Part shown: positions 25,447-33,874 of the stretch, piece after piece
Layout of the letters: every line of letters starts with the position of its first letter
Numbering within the stretch: position 1 is the stretch's first letter
DNA from: UBA4742 sp037138595
GTDB lineage: Bacteria > Actinomycetota > Acidimicrobiia > Acidimicrobiales > Acidimicrobilacustridaceae
DNA length: 64,000 bases
Direction of reading: 5' to 3'
Assembly: GCA_037138595.1 (NCBI GenBank)
Contig: JBAXIB010000013.1
Coordinates: 1-64,000 of the forward strand
Made by a program: the position numbers and the translations under genes
Notes under the pieces: generated by a model
Database searches by the model: none
What the model saw: only the letters and a program-made list of their open reading frames with translations
Told to the model about the DNA's origin: nothing

Positions 25447-26592
25447 ATGACATTCCTCGTTCAGCTCCTCATCGTCATCGTGGCCGCGAAGGCCGCGGCT
25501 GAACTGTGCCATCGCATTGGCGTCCCAACCGTCGTTGGCGAAATTGTCGTGGGCATCATCTTGGGTCCATCGGTGCTTGGCGTGTTATCACCCGACGTCG
25601 TTCTGACCGCGCTAGGCGGACTAGGCGTATTGCTGTTGTTGTTCGACGTTGGAACCGAAATGGACGTAGCCGACTTGCGCTTAGTCGGGCGCGCCGCGAT
25701 AACTGTTGGTGTCATCGGAGTCGCGGTTCCTTTCGCGTTGGGCGCAGCAGTGGTGTTGGCGTTCGGACTTTCCGGCAACCAGGCGCTGTTTGTCGGAGCG
25801 GCGATGACCGCGACTTCGGTTGGTATCACTGCGAGGGTTTTTGGCGACCTGAAAGCGTTGGCAACCATTGAGGCCCGAACCGTTCTTGGCGCGGCGGTAG
25901 CCGATGATGTGATCGGACTTGTCATCCTGACGGTAGTGGTCCGGCTCGTCACGGTCGGCACGATCTCGCCCATCGAAGTTGCCCGGGTTGTGGCGATCGC
26001 CCTGGCCTTCCTCGTCGTGACTACGGCGATCGGCTCGAAGTATGCCCCGTCGGCATTCGATTGGCTGGCTCGGAAAAGCCGATCAAATGGCACGCTGGTG
26101 GCCGCGGCCGTTGCATTCATGGTCGGGATGGCAGCACTAGCCGAATGGGCGAAACTCGCACCGATCGTGGGCGCATTCATCGCGGGGGTAGCGCTCTCGA
26201 AGGCGAGATCCGCCCCGCAAATCCGCCGCGAGATGGCGCCCCTCGGTCACCTTTTGATACCGGTGTTCTTCCTCGAAATAGGCGTCGACGTCGATGTGGC
26301 CCAGTTCGCCCGGCCGGCAGTGCTGGGTTTGGCCTCCGCACTGCTGGTGATTGCGGTTATCGGAAAATTGGTCGCACCGTTGGGAATGATCGGATCACCT
26401 GGCGACAAACTTGCAGTCGGGATCGCCATGATCCCTCGGGGCGAAGTTGGCTTGATCTTCGCCGCGGTAGGAATGCAACAGCATGTCTTTGGCGAAAATG
26501 TTTACGCGTCAGTGCTGCTGGTGGTGTTGGTAACTACGTTGATGACTCCGCCACTGTTGCGATGGCGATTGAGTCGAGTCAGCGCAAACTGA
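25447..26592 (+). CDS. Cation:proton antiporter, CPA2 family
   Basis: 381 residues, almost entirely membrane-embedded with about 12-13 hydrophobic segments. Family features of Kef/NapA-like antiporters are present: AAELCHRIGVPTVVGEIVVGIILGPSVLG at the N-terminus, LLLLFDVGTEMD, TSVGITARVF, then GAAVADDVIGLVIL with the paired aspartates that carry ions, and AMIPRGEVGLIF near the end. There is no cytoplasmic RCK/KTN domain, so it is the membrane subunit only. It probably exchanges Na+ or K+ for H+. TAGCGT at 25433-25438 nine bases upstream could be a -10. It ends in a hairpin that overlaps the stop codon. Confidence 0.85.
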   Translation: MTFLVQLLIVIVAAKAAAELCHRIGVPTVVGEIVVGIILGPSVLGVLSPDVVLTALGGLGVLLLLFDVGTEMDVADLRLVGRAAITVGVIGVAVPFALGAAVVLAFGLSGNQALFVGAAMTATSVGITARVFGDLKALATIEARTVLGAAVADDVIGLVILTVVVRLVTVGTISPIEVARVVAIALAFLVVTTAIGSKYAPSAFDWLARKSRSNGTLVAAAVAFMVGMAALAEWAKLAPIVGAFIAGVALSKARSAPQIRREMAPLGHLLIPVFFLEIGVDVDVAQFARPAVLGLASALLVIAVIGKLVAPLGMIGSPGDKLAVGIAMIPRGEVGLIFAAVGMQQHVFGENVYASVLLVVLVTTLMTPPLLRWRLSRVSAN

Positions 26593-26599
26593 CTCGACT
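26572..26599. terminator. Bidirectional terminator overlapping the antiporter stop codon
   Basis: An 11-bp perfect stem (AGTCGAGTCAG at 26572-26582, complement at 26589-26599) with a 6-base loop. The stop TGA is at 26590-26592, inside the 3' arm. The convergent hppA gene ends 26 bp further on, so the element can serve both. Confidence 0.6.
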
Positions 26600-26624
26600 A
26601 CTCACCCATCGCTGACTCAGCCGA

Positions 26625-28991
26625 TCAAACCGGTGACGATGCCAGTTCTTCGGTTTCTTCGATGGCGCCAGTGCCGATTCGTTTGGACCAGACCAACGCG
26701 CCCAACACCACGACCAGCGCAACGCCCGCAACTAAGAACCTCAGGTTGTTGTCGCGCATCGCGAGAATCGCCGGCAACATCAGCAGCGACACCAAGTTCA
26801 TGACCTTGATGAGCGGATTCAGCGCGGGCCCAGCCGTGTCCTTGAACGGGTCACCCACGGTGTCGCCGATAACGGCAGCCTTGTGCGCATCAGAACCCTT
26901 GCCACCTTCGTGGCCATCTTCGATGTACTTCTTCGCGTTGTCCCACGCGCCACCGGAATTCGACAAGAAGTTGGCCATCAACTGACCGGTGACAATGGCT
27001 GCGGCCAAAAATGCACCAAGTGCGAGATAGCCGATACCAAAGCCAATAATGACCGGAGTCAGCACCGCGAGCAGAGCCGGCGTGGCCAACTCACGCAGCG
27101 ATGCGGACGTGCAGATGTCGATCACCGCTCCGTAATCGGGTCGCTCGGTGCGATCCATGATGCCTGGCTTCTCACGGAACTGGCGGCGGACTTCTTGGAC
27201 AATCGTGCCTGCAGTTCGGCTCACGGCCCGGATCGCCAGTGAACTGAACATGAACGCCACCGAACCGCCGATCAATAAGCCGATAAAGGTCTTGGGATCA
27301 GCCACATTGATTTGGACCAAGCTAGCTAGACGACCAGAAATCTCAGCTTCGGCAACTGTTGCGAAGTCGAGCGTGCCTTTGGCAATCGTCTCGGCGTAGG
27401 AAGCAAACAACGCAACCGCAGCGATAACTGCGGAGCCGATAGCGAAACCTTTGGTCACTGCTTTGGTGGTGTTACCCACCGCATCAAGGCTCACCATGAT
27501 GCGCTCAGGTTCGCCTTCGAACTCGCCGGCCATTTCGGCAATACCGGCCGCATTATCAGCGACCGGACCGAACGTGTCTTCAGCTACCACGATGCCGGTG
27601 GTTGCGAGCATGCCGATGCCGGTCAATGCGACGAGGTATAGCGAGAATGCAACGTTTCCGCCGCCGAGAAGCAATGCAACGCCGATGGCCACCGCAATGG
27701 CGACAAGCGCCCACACGGCCGACTCAAGGCCCAGCGAGATGCCTTCCAGAACGGTGGTCGCCGGACCAGTTCGAGCGGCTTTGGCGATGTCTTGCACCGG
27801 ACTGGTTTCGGTTGATGTGTAGTACTGCGTGATTTTGCTTGCGACGAAGCCGAGAATGACACCAGCGACGATTGCGCCGAAGAGTCGGGCCCCGGGCTTT
27901 GAAATATTCGCACCGGCCGGATCGCCGACATAGACAAACGCGATGACCGCGGCACCGATCACCGCGATGATCTGGGCCGTATAGATGCCGCGGTTGATAG
28001 CTGCGAGCGCGTTGCGGTCGCCGTCGCGTCCACGCACGACGAAGATGCCAACCATTGATGCGAGTAAGCCAACGGTGACCACGGCCACGGGAAAGATCAG
28101 GCCTTTTGCCGCTGACTGACCGAGACCGATTGCCCGAAACGCCGAGACGCCCAGGATGATTGAAGCCACGAGCGTGACGGCAAAGCTTTCGAATAAGTCG
28201 GCAGCCATACCGGCGCAATCGCCCACGTTGTCGCCCACGTTGTCGGCGATGGTGGCCGGGTTCCGGGGGTCGTCTTCGGGGATGCCCGCTTCAACCTTGC
28301 CAACGAGATCGGCACCGACGTCGGCTGCTTTGGTGAAGATGCCGCCGCCGACGCGAAGGAACAGCGCGAGGAGCGATCCACCGAAGCCGAAACCGATCAA
28401 GATCGTCGTCGCGGTATTGGTGAACAACATGATGATGACGGTGGCGCCTAAGAGGCCGAGACCAGCGGTCAATAGACCAGCGACGCCACCGGTGCGAAAT
28501 GCCACCTTGAGTGCAGCTGGGTAGTTACTTTCCTTGGCCGCAGCCGCGGTGCGGACGTTGCCGCGAACGGCGAGCCACATGCCACAAAAGCCAATCGTTC
28601 CCGAGAAGATCGCTCCGACGAGAAATGCAATGGTCCGAAACGCGCCGGACTGCGCAAAGCTCAACACTTGCTCGCCGACCGCGCCGGCACTGAGCGCTTC
28701 TTTGTTCACTGCCGTTGACGTGACGAACACGATGACGGCGAGCGGAACCACGATCATGGCGATGGTGCGAAATTGCCGCTTCAGGTAGGCCGACGCGCCT
28801 TCTTGGATAGCGCCAGCGATGTCCTGCATCTCTTGCGTGCCCGGGTCTTGTGCGAGGACTCCACGCATCAAGATGAAGCCCAGAATCAATGCAATGAGCG
28901 AAACGGCGACAGAGATGCAGAGCAAAGTCCATTCGGCCGTGCCAAGCGTAAACGCCTGGTAGCCACCTTCGGTTGCCCATAGCCTGATCAT
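26625..28991 (-). CDS. hppA: K+-independent H+-translocating membrane pyrophosphatase
   Basis: 788 residues with about 16 membrane segments. The catalytic loops are well conserved: DVGADLVGKVEAGIPEDD (substrate-binding Asp/Lys), NVGDNVGDCAGMAADLFES, and near the end GDTVGDPFKDTAGP. The ion-specificity segment reads GNTTKAVTKGF: lysine in the position that is alanine in K+-dependent enzymes, so it belongs to the K+-independent H+-pumping class. It couples PPi hydrolysis to proton export, saving energy from biosynthetic PPi. The start ATG is preceded by GAAGGAAA. A strong promoter lies about 115 bp upstream. Confidence 0.95.
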   Translation of the reverse strand: MIRLWATEGGYQAFTLGTAEWTLLCISVAVSLIALILGFILMRGVLAQDPGTQEMQDIAGAIQEGASAYLKRQFRTIAMIVVPLAVIVFVTSTAVNKEALSAGAVGEQVLSFAQSGAFRTIAFLVGAIFSGTIGFCGMWLAVRGNVRTAAAAKESNYPAALKVAFRTGGVAGLLTAGLGLLGATVIIMLFTNTATTILIGFGFGGSLLALFLRVGGGIFTKAADVGADLVGKVEAGIPEDDPRNPATIADNVGDNVGDCAGMAADLFESFAVTLVASIILGVSAFRAIGLGQSAAKGLIFPVAVVTVGLLASMVGIFVVRGRDGDRNALAAINRGIYTAQIIAVIGAAVIAFVYVGDPAGANISKPGARLFGAIVAGVILGFVASKITQYYTSTETSPVQDIAKAARTGPATTVLEGISLGLESAVWALVAIAVAIGVALLLGGGNVAFSLYLVALTGIGMLATTGIVVAEDTFGPVADNAAGIAEMAGEFEGEPERIMVSLDAVGNTTKAVTKGFAIGSAVIAAVALFASYAETIAKGTLDFATVAEAEISGRLASLVQINVADPKTFIGLLIGGSVAFMFSSLAIRAVSRTAGTIVQEVRRQFREKPGIMDRTERPDYGAVIDICTSASLRELATPALLAVLTPVIIGFGIGYLALGAFLAAAIVTGQLMANFLSNSGGAWDNAKKYIEDGHEGGKGSDAHKAAVIGDTVGDPFKDTAGPALNPLIKVMNLVSLLMLPAILAMRDNNLRFLVAGVALVVVLGALVWSKRIGTGAIEETEELASSPV

Positions 28992-29105
28992 TCGGTGTTT
29001 CCTTCCGGTTGGTCCCCGACAGCGCGTTCGGGAATCGAAGTCGCTGCTCTACAAAGATCTGATGCTTCACCCAATCGGCTTAAACCAGAGTTTGGGGCGC
29101 GTGAG

Positions 29106-29134
29106 AGTTCACACTTACCTCGTCACGGTGTCAA
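29106..29134 (-). promoter_or_regulatory. Promoter of hppA
   Basis: Read on the minus strand: TTGACA (29129-29134), a perfect -35 box, a 17-bp spacer and TGAACT (29106-29111) as a weaker -10. This predicts a 5' leader of about 105 nt before the hppA start. Confidence 0.55.
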
Positions 29135-29157
29135 ACCCCAGGATTTTGGCCAAAAAG

Positions 29158-30984
29158 CTATTTGGACCCAGTAGTGAGTTTTGCCGGTCCAGTGACTGGC
29201 TTAATCGTCTCATTCGGGGTGGTAGCGGGCGCCTGGTCAGCGTCGCCGATCGCATAGAAACGCCCGCCTCTAGCACCGACGAAGATGCGGCCTTTCCAGA
29301 CCGCTGGGGTTGATTCGATGCAGCCAGTCAACTTAACGGTCCACTTCTCCGGGGGATTGATCGCGGTGTCGCTGACGTCGTAGGCGTGCAGGACGCCAGA
29401 ACAATCGCCGACAATCAAGGTGTCGTCGACGACCACTGGGGATTGCCAAGTCGGACCAGGCAGTTTCTTCTCCCACTTTATGGCGCCAGTTTCGCGATTA
29501 ATGCCAAGCAGTCGCCCACCATTGGTGTCGACATACAGGGTGTCTTTCCACAAGGCCGGGGTACCCCACACGCCGGTGGTGCCGCCGCCTTGATCCTTGA
29601 TCGACCACACGAGCGGGTTATCTGGTTTGGTCGGGTCGAGTTTCATGATCTGCCCGACCTCTTTTGATCGAGCGTTGAACCTTTCGAATTCAGATGCGAC
29701 GTAGAGAAAACCTTGCGCATCGATAACGATGGAAGCGTCAGTGTCATCACCGGTCCAAAATCGAAAAATACGCTTCGGTACCGCTCCCGTTTTCAGGCCG
29801 GTGATATCCCAGCCTTGAACAAGCCCGCCCGAGTTCGCGAAGTACACGGTGTTGCCCGAAATTGCCACCGAGTTTTCGATCGATACGGCCTTGTTGGGGA
29901 TTTGCTTCAGTAATTCGTCGTCCCAACCGGGTGCGGTGAATACCACCTTTGGATCGACAGCGACCTTCCCCGCCGCGTCGTAGGAACGGTTGAGTTTCAC
30001 GATATAGAAGTGGCTGTTCTCGCCGCCTTCAAACAAATAGTCGTCGATCACGAGGCCGGAGCCATCCCAGTCGTCGTTCCAAATGACCGGCTTTACGTCG
30101 TATGCCCATAGTTTCCACAATTCGGTTGGCGCCGGCTGATCGAGTGCCATCACCCGGTAGTAGTTGTCACGCGAACCGGTATAGAGCAACGGGTACCCGT
30201 CAGGATCAACGCTGACCGTGCCTTTGATGAGGTCGCCGGTGGGAAAATCGGGCAGCAGTCGCGCACCACTTTGCGCGTCGAGAAAATGGACGGCACGGTC
30301 ATACGCGCCGAAGGCCACCCACGTTTTGCCATTCATTTCCCACACATTTGGCTGACCAGTCCAACCGCTTCCGCACCAAGTTCGCGCCCCTTTGTCATCA
30401 GTAGAAGTCGAACAGAGTCCGTTGCTTCCAGCGCCAGGAAACGTCCACAACACCTGAGGGTTTTTAGGAACCGGGCCCTTGCCGTAGTAGCTGCGAGTGG
30501 GATTACCTCGAAACGTCAGCAGGCCATCGACGGTGTCGCCGAAAGGGTGACCAGACGAAGCTGGATTAACCCAACCGTCATAGGGGCCAAGTTGTTCAAG
30601 GGTGGAATCGGTCGAACCAGAGTCTTCGCTGGCAGGGGTCGCATCGCCGGTGGTGCCGGTGACCTCGCTGGCATGTTCCGCATTGGTTCCGGTGTTCGAC
30701 TTTTTGTCTCGAATCATCACTACGCCGAGAATCAGCACCAAGACGGTGGCGGCTGCGGCCGGTATGAGCCACGACGGCCGCCGCGGTTTTTGCGAAGCAG
30801 CCAGCGTTGGATCGGCTGGCGGAAGAACAAACGCGGCCGGGTCAACTGGCCCGACTGGCCCGACTGGCCCGACTGGCCCGGTTGAGTCGGCTGGACCGGT
30901 TGAGTCGGCTGGCCCGGTTGAGTCGGCTGGTTCTCGTCCCCCACCAGGGGCGCCGGACTCGGGGTCTTGTGGCACGTCACTCAT
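29158..30984 (-). CDS. Membrane-anchored PQQ-type beta-propeller protein
   Basis: 608 residues. A cytoplasmic low-complexity N-terminus carries Asp-Ser-Thr-Gly-Pro-Ala repeats followed by four Gly-Pro-Val triplets (about 20-50). One membrane segment (about 73-93, PSWLIPAAAATVLVLILGVVM), a Ser/Thr linker and an extracellular eight-bladed-type beta-propeller follow. The blades show the PQQ/BamB repeat pattern, for example FLDAQSGARLL, GFLYVASEFERF, LLGINRETGAIKWEKKLPG and VLHAYDVSD. No enzyme active site is evident, so it is more likely a scaffold or sensor than a quinoprotein. Its start overlaps the stop of release factor 3 (ATGA), an unexpected partnership. Confidence 0.78.
   Translation of the reverse strand: MSDVPQDPESGAPGGGREPADSTGPADSTGPADSTGPVGPVGPVGPVDPAAFVLPPADPTLAASQKPRRPSWLIPAAAATVLVLILGVVMIRDKKSNTGTNAEHASEVTGTTGDATPASEDSGSTDSTLEQLGPYDGWVNPASSGHPFGDTVDGLLTFRGNPTRSYYGKGPVPKNPQVLWTFPGAGSNGLCSTSTDDKGARTWCGSGWTGQPNVWEMNGKTWVAFGAYDRAVHFLDAQSGARLLPDFPTGDLIKGTVSVDPDGYPLLYTGSRDNYYRVMALDQPAPTELWKLWAYDVKPVIWNDDWDGSGLVIDDYLFEGGENSHFYIVKLNRSYDAAGKVAVDPKVVFTAPGWDDELLKQIPNKAVSIENSVAISGNTVYFANSGGLVQGWDITGLKTGAVPKRIFRFWTGDDTDASIVIDAQGFLYVASEFERFNARSKEVGQIMKLDPTKPDNPLVWSIKDQGGGTTGVWGTPALWKDTLYVDTNGGRLLGINRETGAIKWEKKLPGPTWQSPVVVDDTLIVGDCSGVLHAYDVSDTAINPPEKWTVKLTGCIESTPAVWKGRIFVGARGGRFYAIGDADQAPATTPNETIKPVTGPAKLTTGSK
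30845..30933 (-). repeat. Tandem 9-bp and 18-bp repeats inside the beta-propeller gene
   Basis: Four exact copies of a 9-bp unit (ACTGGCCCG on the plus strand, 30845-30880) adjoin nearly three copies of an 18-bp unit starting GTTGAGTCGG (30881-30933). They encode the Gly-Pro-Val and Asp-Ser-Thr-Gly-Pro-Ala repeats and stay in frame. Confidence 0.85.
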
Positions 30985-32567
30985 CCGACACTCCCTTCGG
31001 CGACCAAACGTTCAAGCATGAGGTCGGGTTGTTCTTGTTCAAGGCGTTGCACCCAGTATTGACTCTCAAACAGGGCTAGGAGGGTTCCATCTGCGCGACT
31101 CATCACCCGTGCGCCGCGCATGCCGCGCAGTGCTTCGGCTCCCGCGGCGTTGGTTCGTCGCGCAAGTTTGTAAGCCGTCGGACTGAGTTCTACCGGTGCA
31201 CCGAATTCGTTTTCGAGGCGGTGAACCGCGACTTCGAACTGCATTGGACCCACTGCGGCCAAAACCGGCGCCTGATCACCAAGTTCGGCATCGCGCAGAA
31301 CTTGCACGACACCTTCTTCGTCGAGCTGGGCGATGCCGCGGCGAAATTGTTTGAACCGACCGGTGTCACGGACCCGAATGACGCTGAAGTACTCGGGGGC
31401 AAAGCTTGGAATCGCCGGAAAAGAAACCGGCGGATCGAGATACAGCGTGTCGCCGACTTTGACGTCGGTCGCGTTGACCAGGCCGACGACATCGCCTGGG
31501 AACGCTTCGTCGATCGTTTCACGTTCTTGACCAAAAACTTGGTGAGCGTATTTCGTCGCGAATGGTTTTCCGGTGGCCGCGTGGGTCACGACCATGCCGC
31601 GCTCGAAACGGCCGGAGCACACCCGCAGGAACGCAATCCGGTCGCGATGCGAAGGGTCCATATTGGCTTGGACCTTAAAGACAAACCCCGAGAACGGATC
31701 GCCTATTGGACGGGGAGTGCCATCGGCATCAAGGCGCGGACTTGGTGACGGGACAAGGTCGATGACGGCATCGAGCAACTTGCGTACGCCGAAATTCGTG
31801 AGCGCCGATCCGAAAAAGACCGGCGTTTCTTCCGCAGCGAGAAAGGCCTTGTGGTCGAGACTGGCCACGGTCCCGTCGAGCAAGTCGAGCATGGCCGCCG
31901 CTTCGACCCATGCGGCGCCTTCTTCTTCCGCGGCGCGGGCAACGTCAACGAGTTCTTCTGGGGCTTCGGTCGCACCGCGGGCCACCCGAGTGAATCGGGT
32001 GAACTCGCCGGTTCGGCGATCGACAACCCCGCGGAAGTCGCCGGCGATTCCGACCGGCCACGTCACCGGAATGGGTTCGAGGTCAAGCGTGGTCGACAAT
32101 TCGTCGAGCAACTCGAGAGGTTCGAGGCCAGGGCGATCCCACTTGTTGATGAAACTCATCAACGGGAGGCCGCGTTGGCGACAAACGTCAAACAATTTGA
32201 GGGTCTGTGGCTCAATGCCTTTCGCTGCGTCGAGCACCATGATTGCCGCGTCGGCGGCGGCAAGCACCCGGTAGGTGTCCTCGGAAAAGTCGCGGTGACC
32301 AGGGGTGTCGAGCAGGTTGACGACATGGTTGCGATAGGGGAACTGTAAAACGGTTGACGTGATCGAGATGCCCCGCTGTTGTTCGAGCGCCATCCAGTCC
32401 GAAGTTGCCGATCGTCGGCCGCTCCTGGCTTTAACCGCACCTGCTTCGCTCGATAGCGCGCCGCCATAGAGCAGGAACTTTTCGGTGAGGGTGGTCTTTC
32501 CCGCATCGGGATGGCTGATGATGGCGAAGGTTCGCCGTTTATTGGCCTCGGTCCCAGGATCACTCAC
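30981..32567 (-). CDS. prfC: Peptide chain release factor 3 (RF3)
   Basis: 528 residues of translational GTPase. G1 is ISHPDAGKTTLTEKFL; the switch region contains RSGRRSATSDWMALEQQRGIS; G3 is LLDTPGHRDFSED; G4 is FINKWDR. The C-terminal RF3-specific domain has VGPMQFEVAVHRLENEF and ends with SQYWVQRLEQEQPDL. RF3 recycles RF1/RF2 from the ribosome after peptide release. The start is GTG 32567 with TACGAT six bases upstream, a leaderless-type arrangement without a Shine-Dalgarno. The downstream beta-propeller gene overlaps it by 4 bp. RF3 is patchily distributed among bacteria; its occurrence here is not unusual in itself. Confidence 0.95.
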   Translation of the reverse strand: MSDPGTEANKRRTFAIISHPDAGKTTLTEKFLLYGGALSSEAGAVKARSGRRSATSDWMALEQQRGISITSTVLQFPYRNHVVNLLDTPGHRDFSEDTYRVLAAADAAIMVLDAAKGIEPQTLKLFDVCRQRGLPLMSFINKWDRPGLEPLELLDELSTTLDLEPIPVTWPVGIAGDFRGVVDRRTGEFTRFTRVARGATEAPEELVDVARAAEEEGAAWVEAAAMLDLLDGTVASLDHKAFLAAEETPVFFGSALTNFGVRKLLDAVIDLVPSPSPRLDADGTPRPIGDPFSGFVFKVQANMDPSHRDRIAFLRVCSGRFERGMVVTHAATGKPFATKYAHQVFGQERETIDEAFPGDVVGLVNATDVKVGDTLYLDPPVSFPAIPSFAPEYFSVIRVRDTGRFKQFRRGIAQLDEEGVVQVLRDAELGDQAPVLAAVGPMQFEVAVHRLENEFGAPVELSPTAYKLARRTNAAGAEALRGMRGARVMSRADGTLLALFESQYWVQRLEQEQPDLMLERLVAEGSVG

Positions 32568-32573
32568 TCAGTG

Positions 32574-32579
32574 ATCGTA
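32574..32579 (-). promoter_or_regulatory. -10 element of leaderless prfC mRNA
   Basis: On the minus strand TACGAT lies six bases before the GTG start, the spacing expected if transcription begins at the start codon. Two 22-bp direct repeats sit just upstream. Confidence 0.5.
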
Positions 32580-32585
32580 CCGGTC

Positions 32586-32635
32586 GTTGGGCAACGCCCT
32601 TGGCCAGGTTGGGCAACGCCCTTGGACAGGTTGAG
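32586..32635. repeat. Tandem 22-bp direct repeat between prfC and the serine hydrolase gene
   Basis: Two near-identical copies (32586-32607, 32608-32629; GTTGGGCAACGCCCTTGG core, one mismatch in the last four bases) and a truncated third (GTTGAG). Each copy carries the small inverted repeat GGGC-AAC-GCCC. It lies upstream of the prfC promoter and right after the hydrolase stop. Confidence 0.7.
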
Positions 32636-33787
32636 TCAGATCGAGTCGTACACCGCGCTCATCAGCGACGCGCTTCGCGTGTCGCCAGCCATGCCAATGT
32701 CCATGCGGTTCATGACATAGCCAAATCCGATCTCGGCATCGGGATCGGCCCAGCCCATTGACCCGCCCGCGCCGTAATGCCCGAAACTCCTGGGTCGATT
32801 GGTGATGATGGATGAAGGCACCATGAATCCAAGGCCGAATTGAACATCCATGTCCATCAGCACGATGTTGGGACCGCTGGTCAGTTGGGTACTGGCTTGC
32901 TTGACCTGATCTGGCCCAAGAATGCGGATGCCGTCAACTTCGCCGACCATTGACGCGTACATGCGGGCAATCGATCGGGCATCGGCGATGCCGTTCGCCG
33001 CGGGGATCTCCGCGGCCCGCACGGCTCGACTGTTAAACACGGTGACGTCGCTGAACGCTCCGCCCGGGGCACTTAGCGCTTTGCCGAGATTGGTCTCGGG
33101 TCCGGTGAACTGTTCCATCATGGCCTTGACCGCTTCATCGGTCGGGGCTTCGATCACGATGAGCGGCACGACCCGATGGTCATGTGCTTCGGGCAGACCG
33201 ATATACCAGTGAAGGCCCAACGGTGCGGAAACCTCATCGTGAAAGAAGGTGCCGAGGCTCTTTCCACTTATGCGCTTTACGACTTCGCCGACGAGCCACC
33301 CGTAGGTGACTGCGTGGTAACCCTGCGCGGAGCCGGGCTCCCATTTAGGCGATTCGGCGGCTAGGCGTTCGACAACTGGATCCCATGCGAGCGCATCTTC
33401 GAAACTCATGGAGCCATCAATCCACGCCAGGCCAGATTGGTGCGACAACAGATAGCTCACTGGAATGTCTTGTTTGCCGGCGGCGCCGAATTCGGGCCAG
33501 TACTTCGCGACCGGCGCGTTGACGTCGAGTTCACCGCGTTCGGCCAGCAGATTCGCACACAGTGCTGTCGCGCCTTTGGTGGTTGAAAAAACGAGGATCA
33601 TCGAGTTCTCTTGCCACAACGCGCCCGTTTCGGGGTCGGCTACGCCACCCCAGAGGTCAACCACTTTGACCCCTCGGTGGTAGGCAGAAAAGGCTGCCCC
33701 TACCTCGCTGCCATTGGCGAAGTTCGCGGCAAATGCATCGCGAACGTTTTCGAATCCAGGGGCGGTATAACCGTCGATGTGGGTCAT
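32636..33787 (-). CDS. Serine hydrolase of the class C beta-lactamase/EstB family
   Basis: 383 residues. The catalytic SxxK tetrad is FSTTKG with Ser68 and Lys71; the second motif is a Tyr in GYHAVTYGWLVGEV. C-terminally there is FGHYGAGGSMGWADPD, which replaces the Lys-Thr-Gly triad as in family VIII esterases. There is no signal peptide, so it is probably a cytoplasmic esterase rather than a true beta-lactamase. ATG 33787 has TACCCT seven bases upstream, indicating a leaderless mRNA. The preceding 13-bp repeats may form part of its promoter region. The natural ester substrate is unknown. Confidence 0.83.
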   Translation of the reverse strand: MTHIDGYTAPGFENVRDAFAANFANGSEVGAAFSAYHRGVKVVDLWGGVADPETGALWQENSMILVFSTTKGATALCANLLAERGELDVNAPVAKYWPEFGAAGKQDIPVSYLLSHQSGLAWIDGSMSFEDALAWDPVVERLAAESPKWEPGSAQGYHAVTYGWLVGEVVKRISGKSLGTFFHDEVSAPLGLHWYIGLPEAHDHRVVPLIVIEAPTDEAVKAMMEQFTGPETNLGKALSAPGGAFSDVTVFNSRAVRAAEIPAANGIADARSIARMYASMVGEVDGIRILGPDQVKQASTQLTSGPNIVLMDMDVQFGLGFMVPSSIITNRPRSFGHYGAGGSMGWADPDAEIGFGYVMNRMDIGMAGDTRSASLMSAVYDSI

Positions 33788-33794
33788 GGGGACG

Positions 33795-33800
33795 AGGGTA
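33795..33800 (-). promoter_or_regulatory. -10 element of the serine hydrolase gene (leaderless)
   Basis: TACCCT on the minus strand, seven bases before the ATG at 33787; no ribosome binding site is present. Confidence 0.5.
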
Positions 33801-33810
33801 TCGGGTCTGC

Positions 33811-33874
33811 GAGATCAGGTCACGAGATCAGGTCACGAGATCAGGTGATGAGATCAGGTGATGAGATCAGGTCA
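33811..33874. repeat. Five tandem copies of a 13-bp unit
   Basis: GAGATCAGGTCAC is repeated at 33811 and 33824, then as GAGATCAGGTGAT at 33837 and 33850, and a final 12-base copy at 33863. The last copy contains the stop codon of the Fur-family gene (33867-33869). The array fills the short space between the fur 3' end and the hydrolase promoter. It is too short and unspaced for a CRISPR. Confidence 0.85.

Noticed and set aside
25461..26180. 239-codon open frame opposite the antiporter gene
   Set aside because: Ala/Thr/Ser-rich antisense shadow of a well-recognised membrane protein.
32636..33787. Beta-lactamase resistance gene
   Set aside because: The class C-like fold lacks the Lys-Thr-Gly motif and a signal peptide; an esterase is more likely.
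33811..33874. 13-bp repeat array as a possible CRISPR or origin iteron
   Set aside because: Units are too short and unspaced; no cas or replication initiator gene is nearby.
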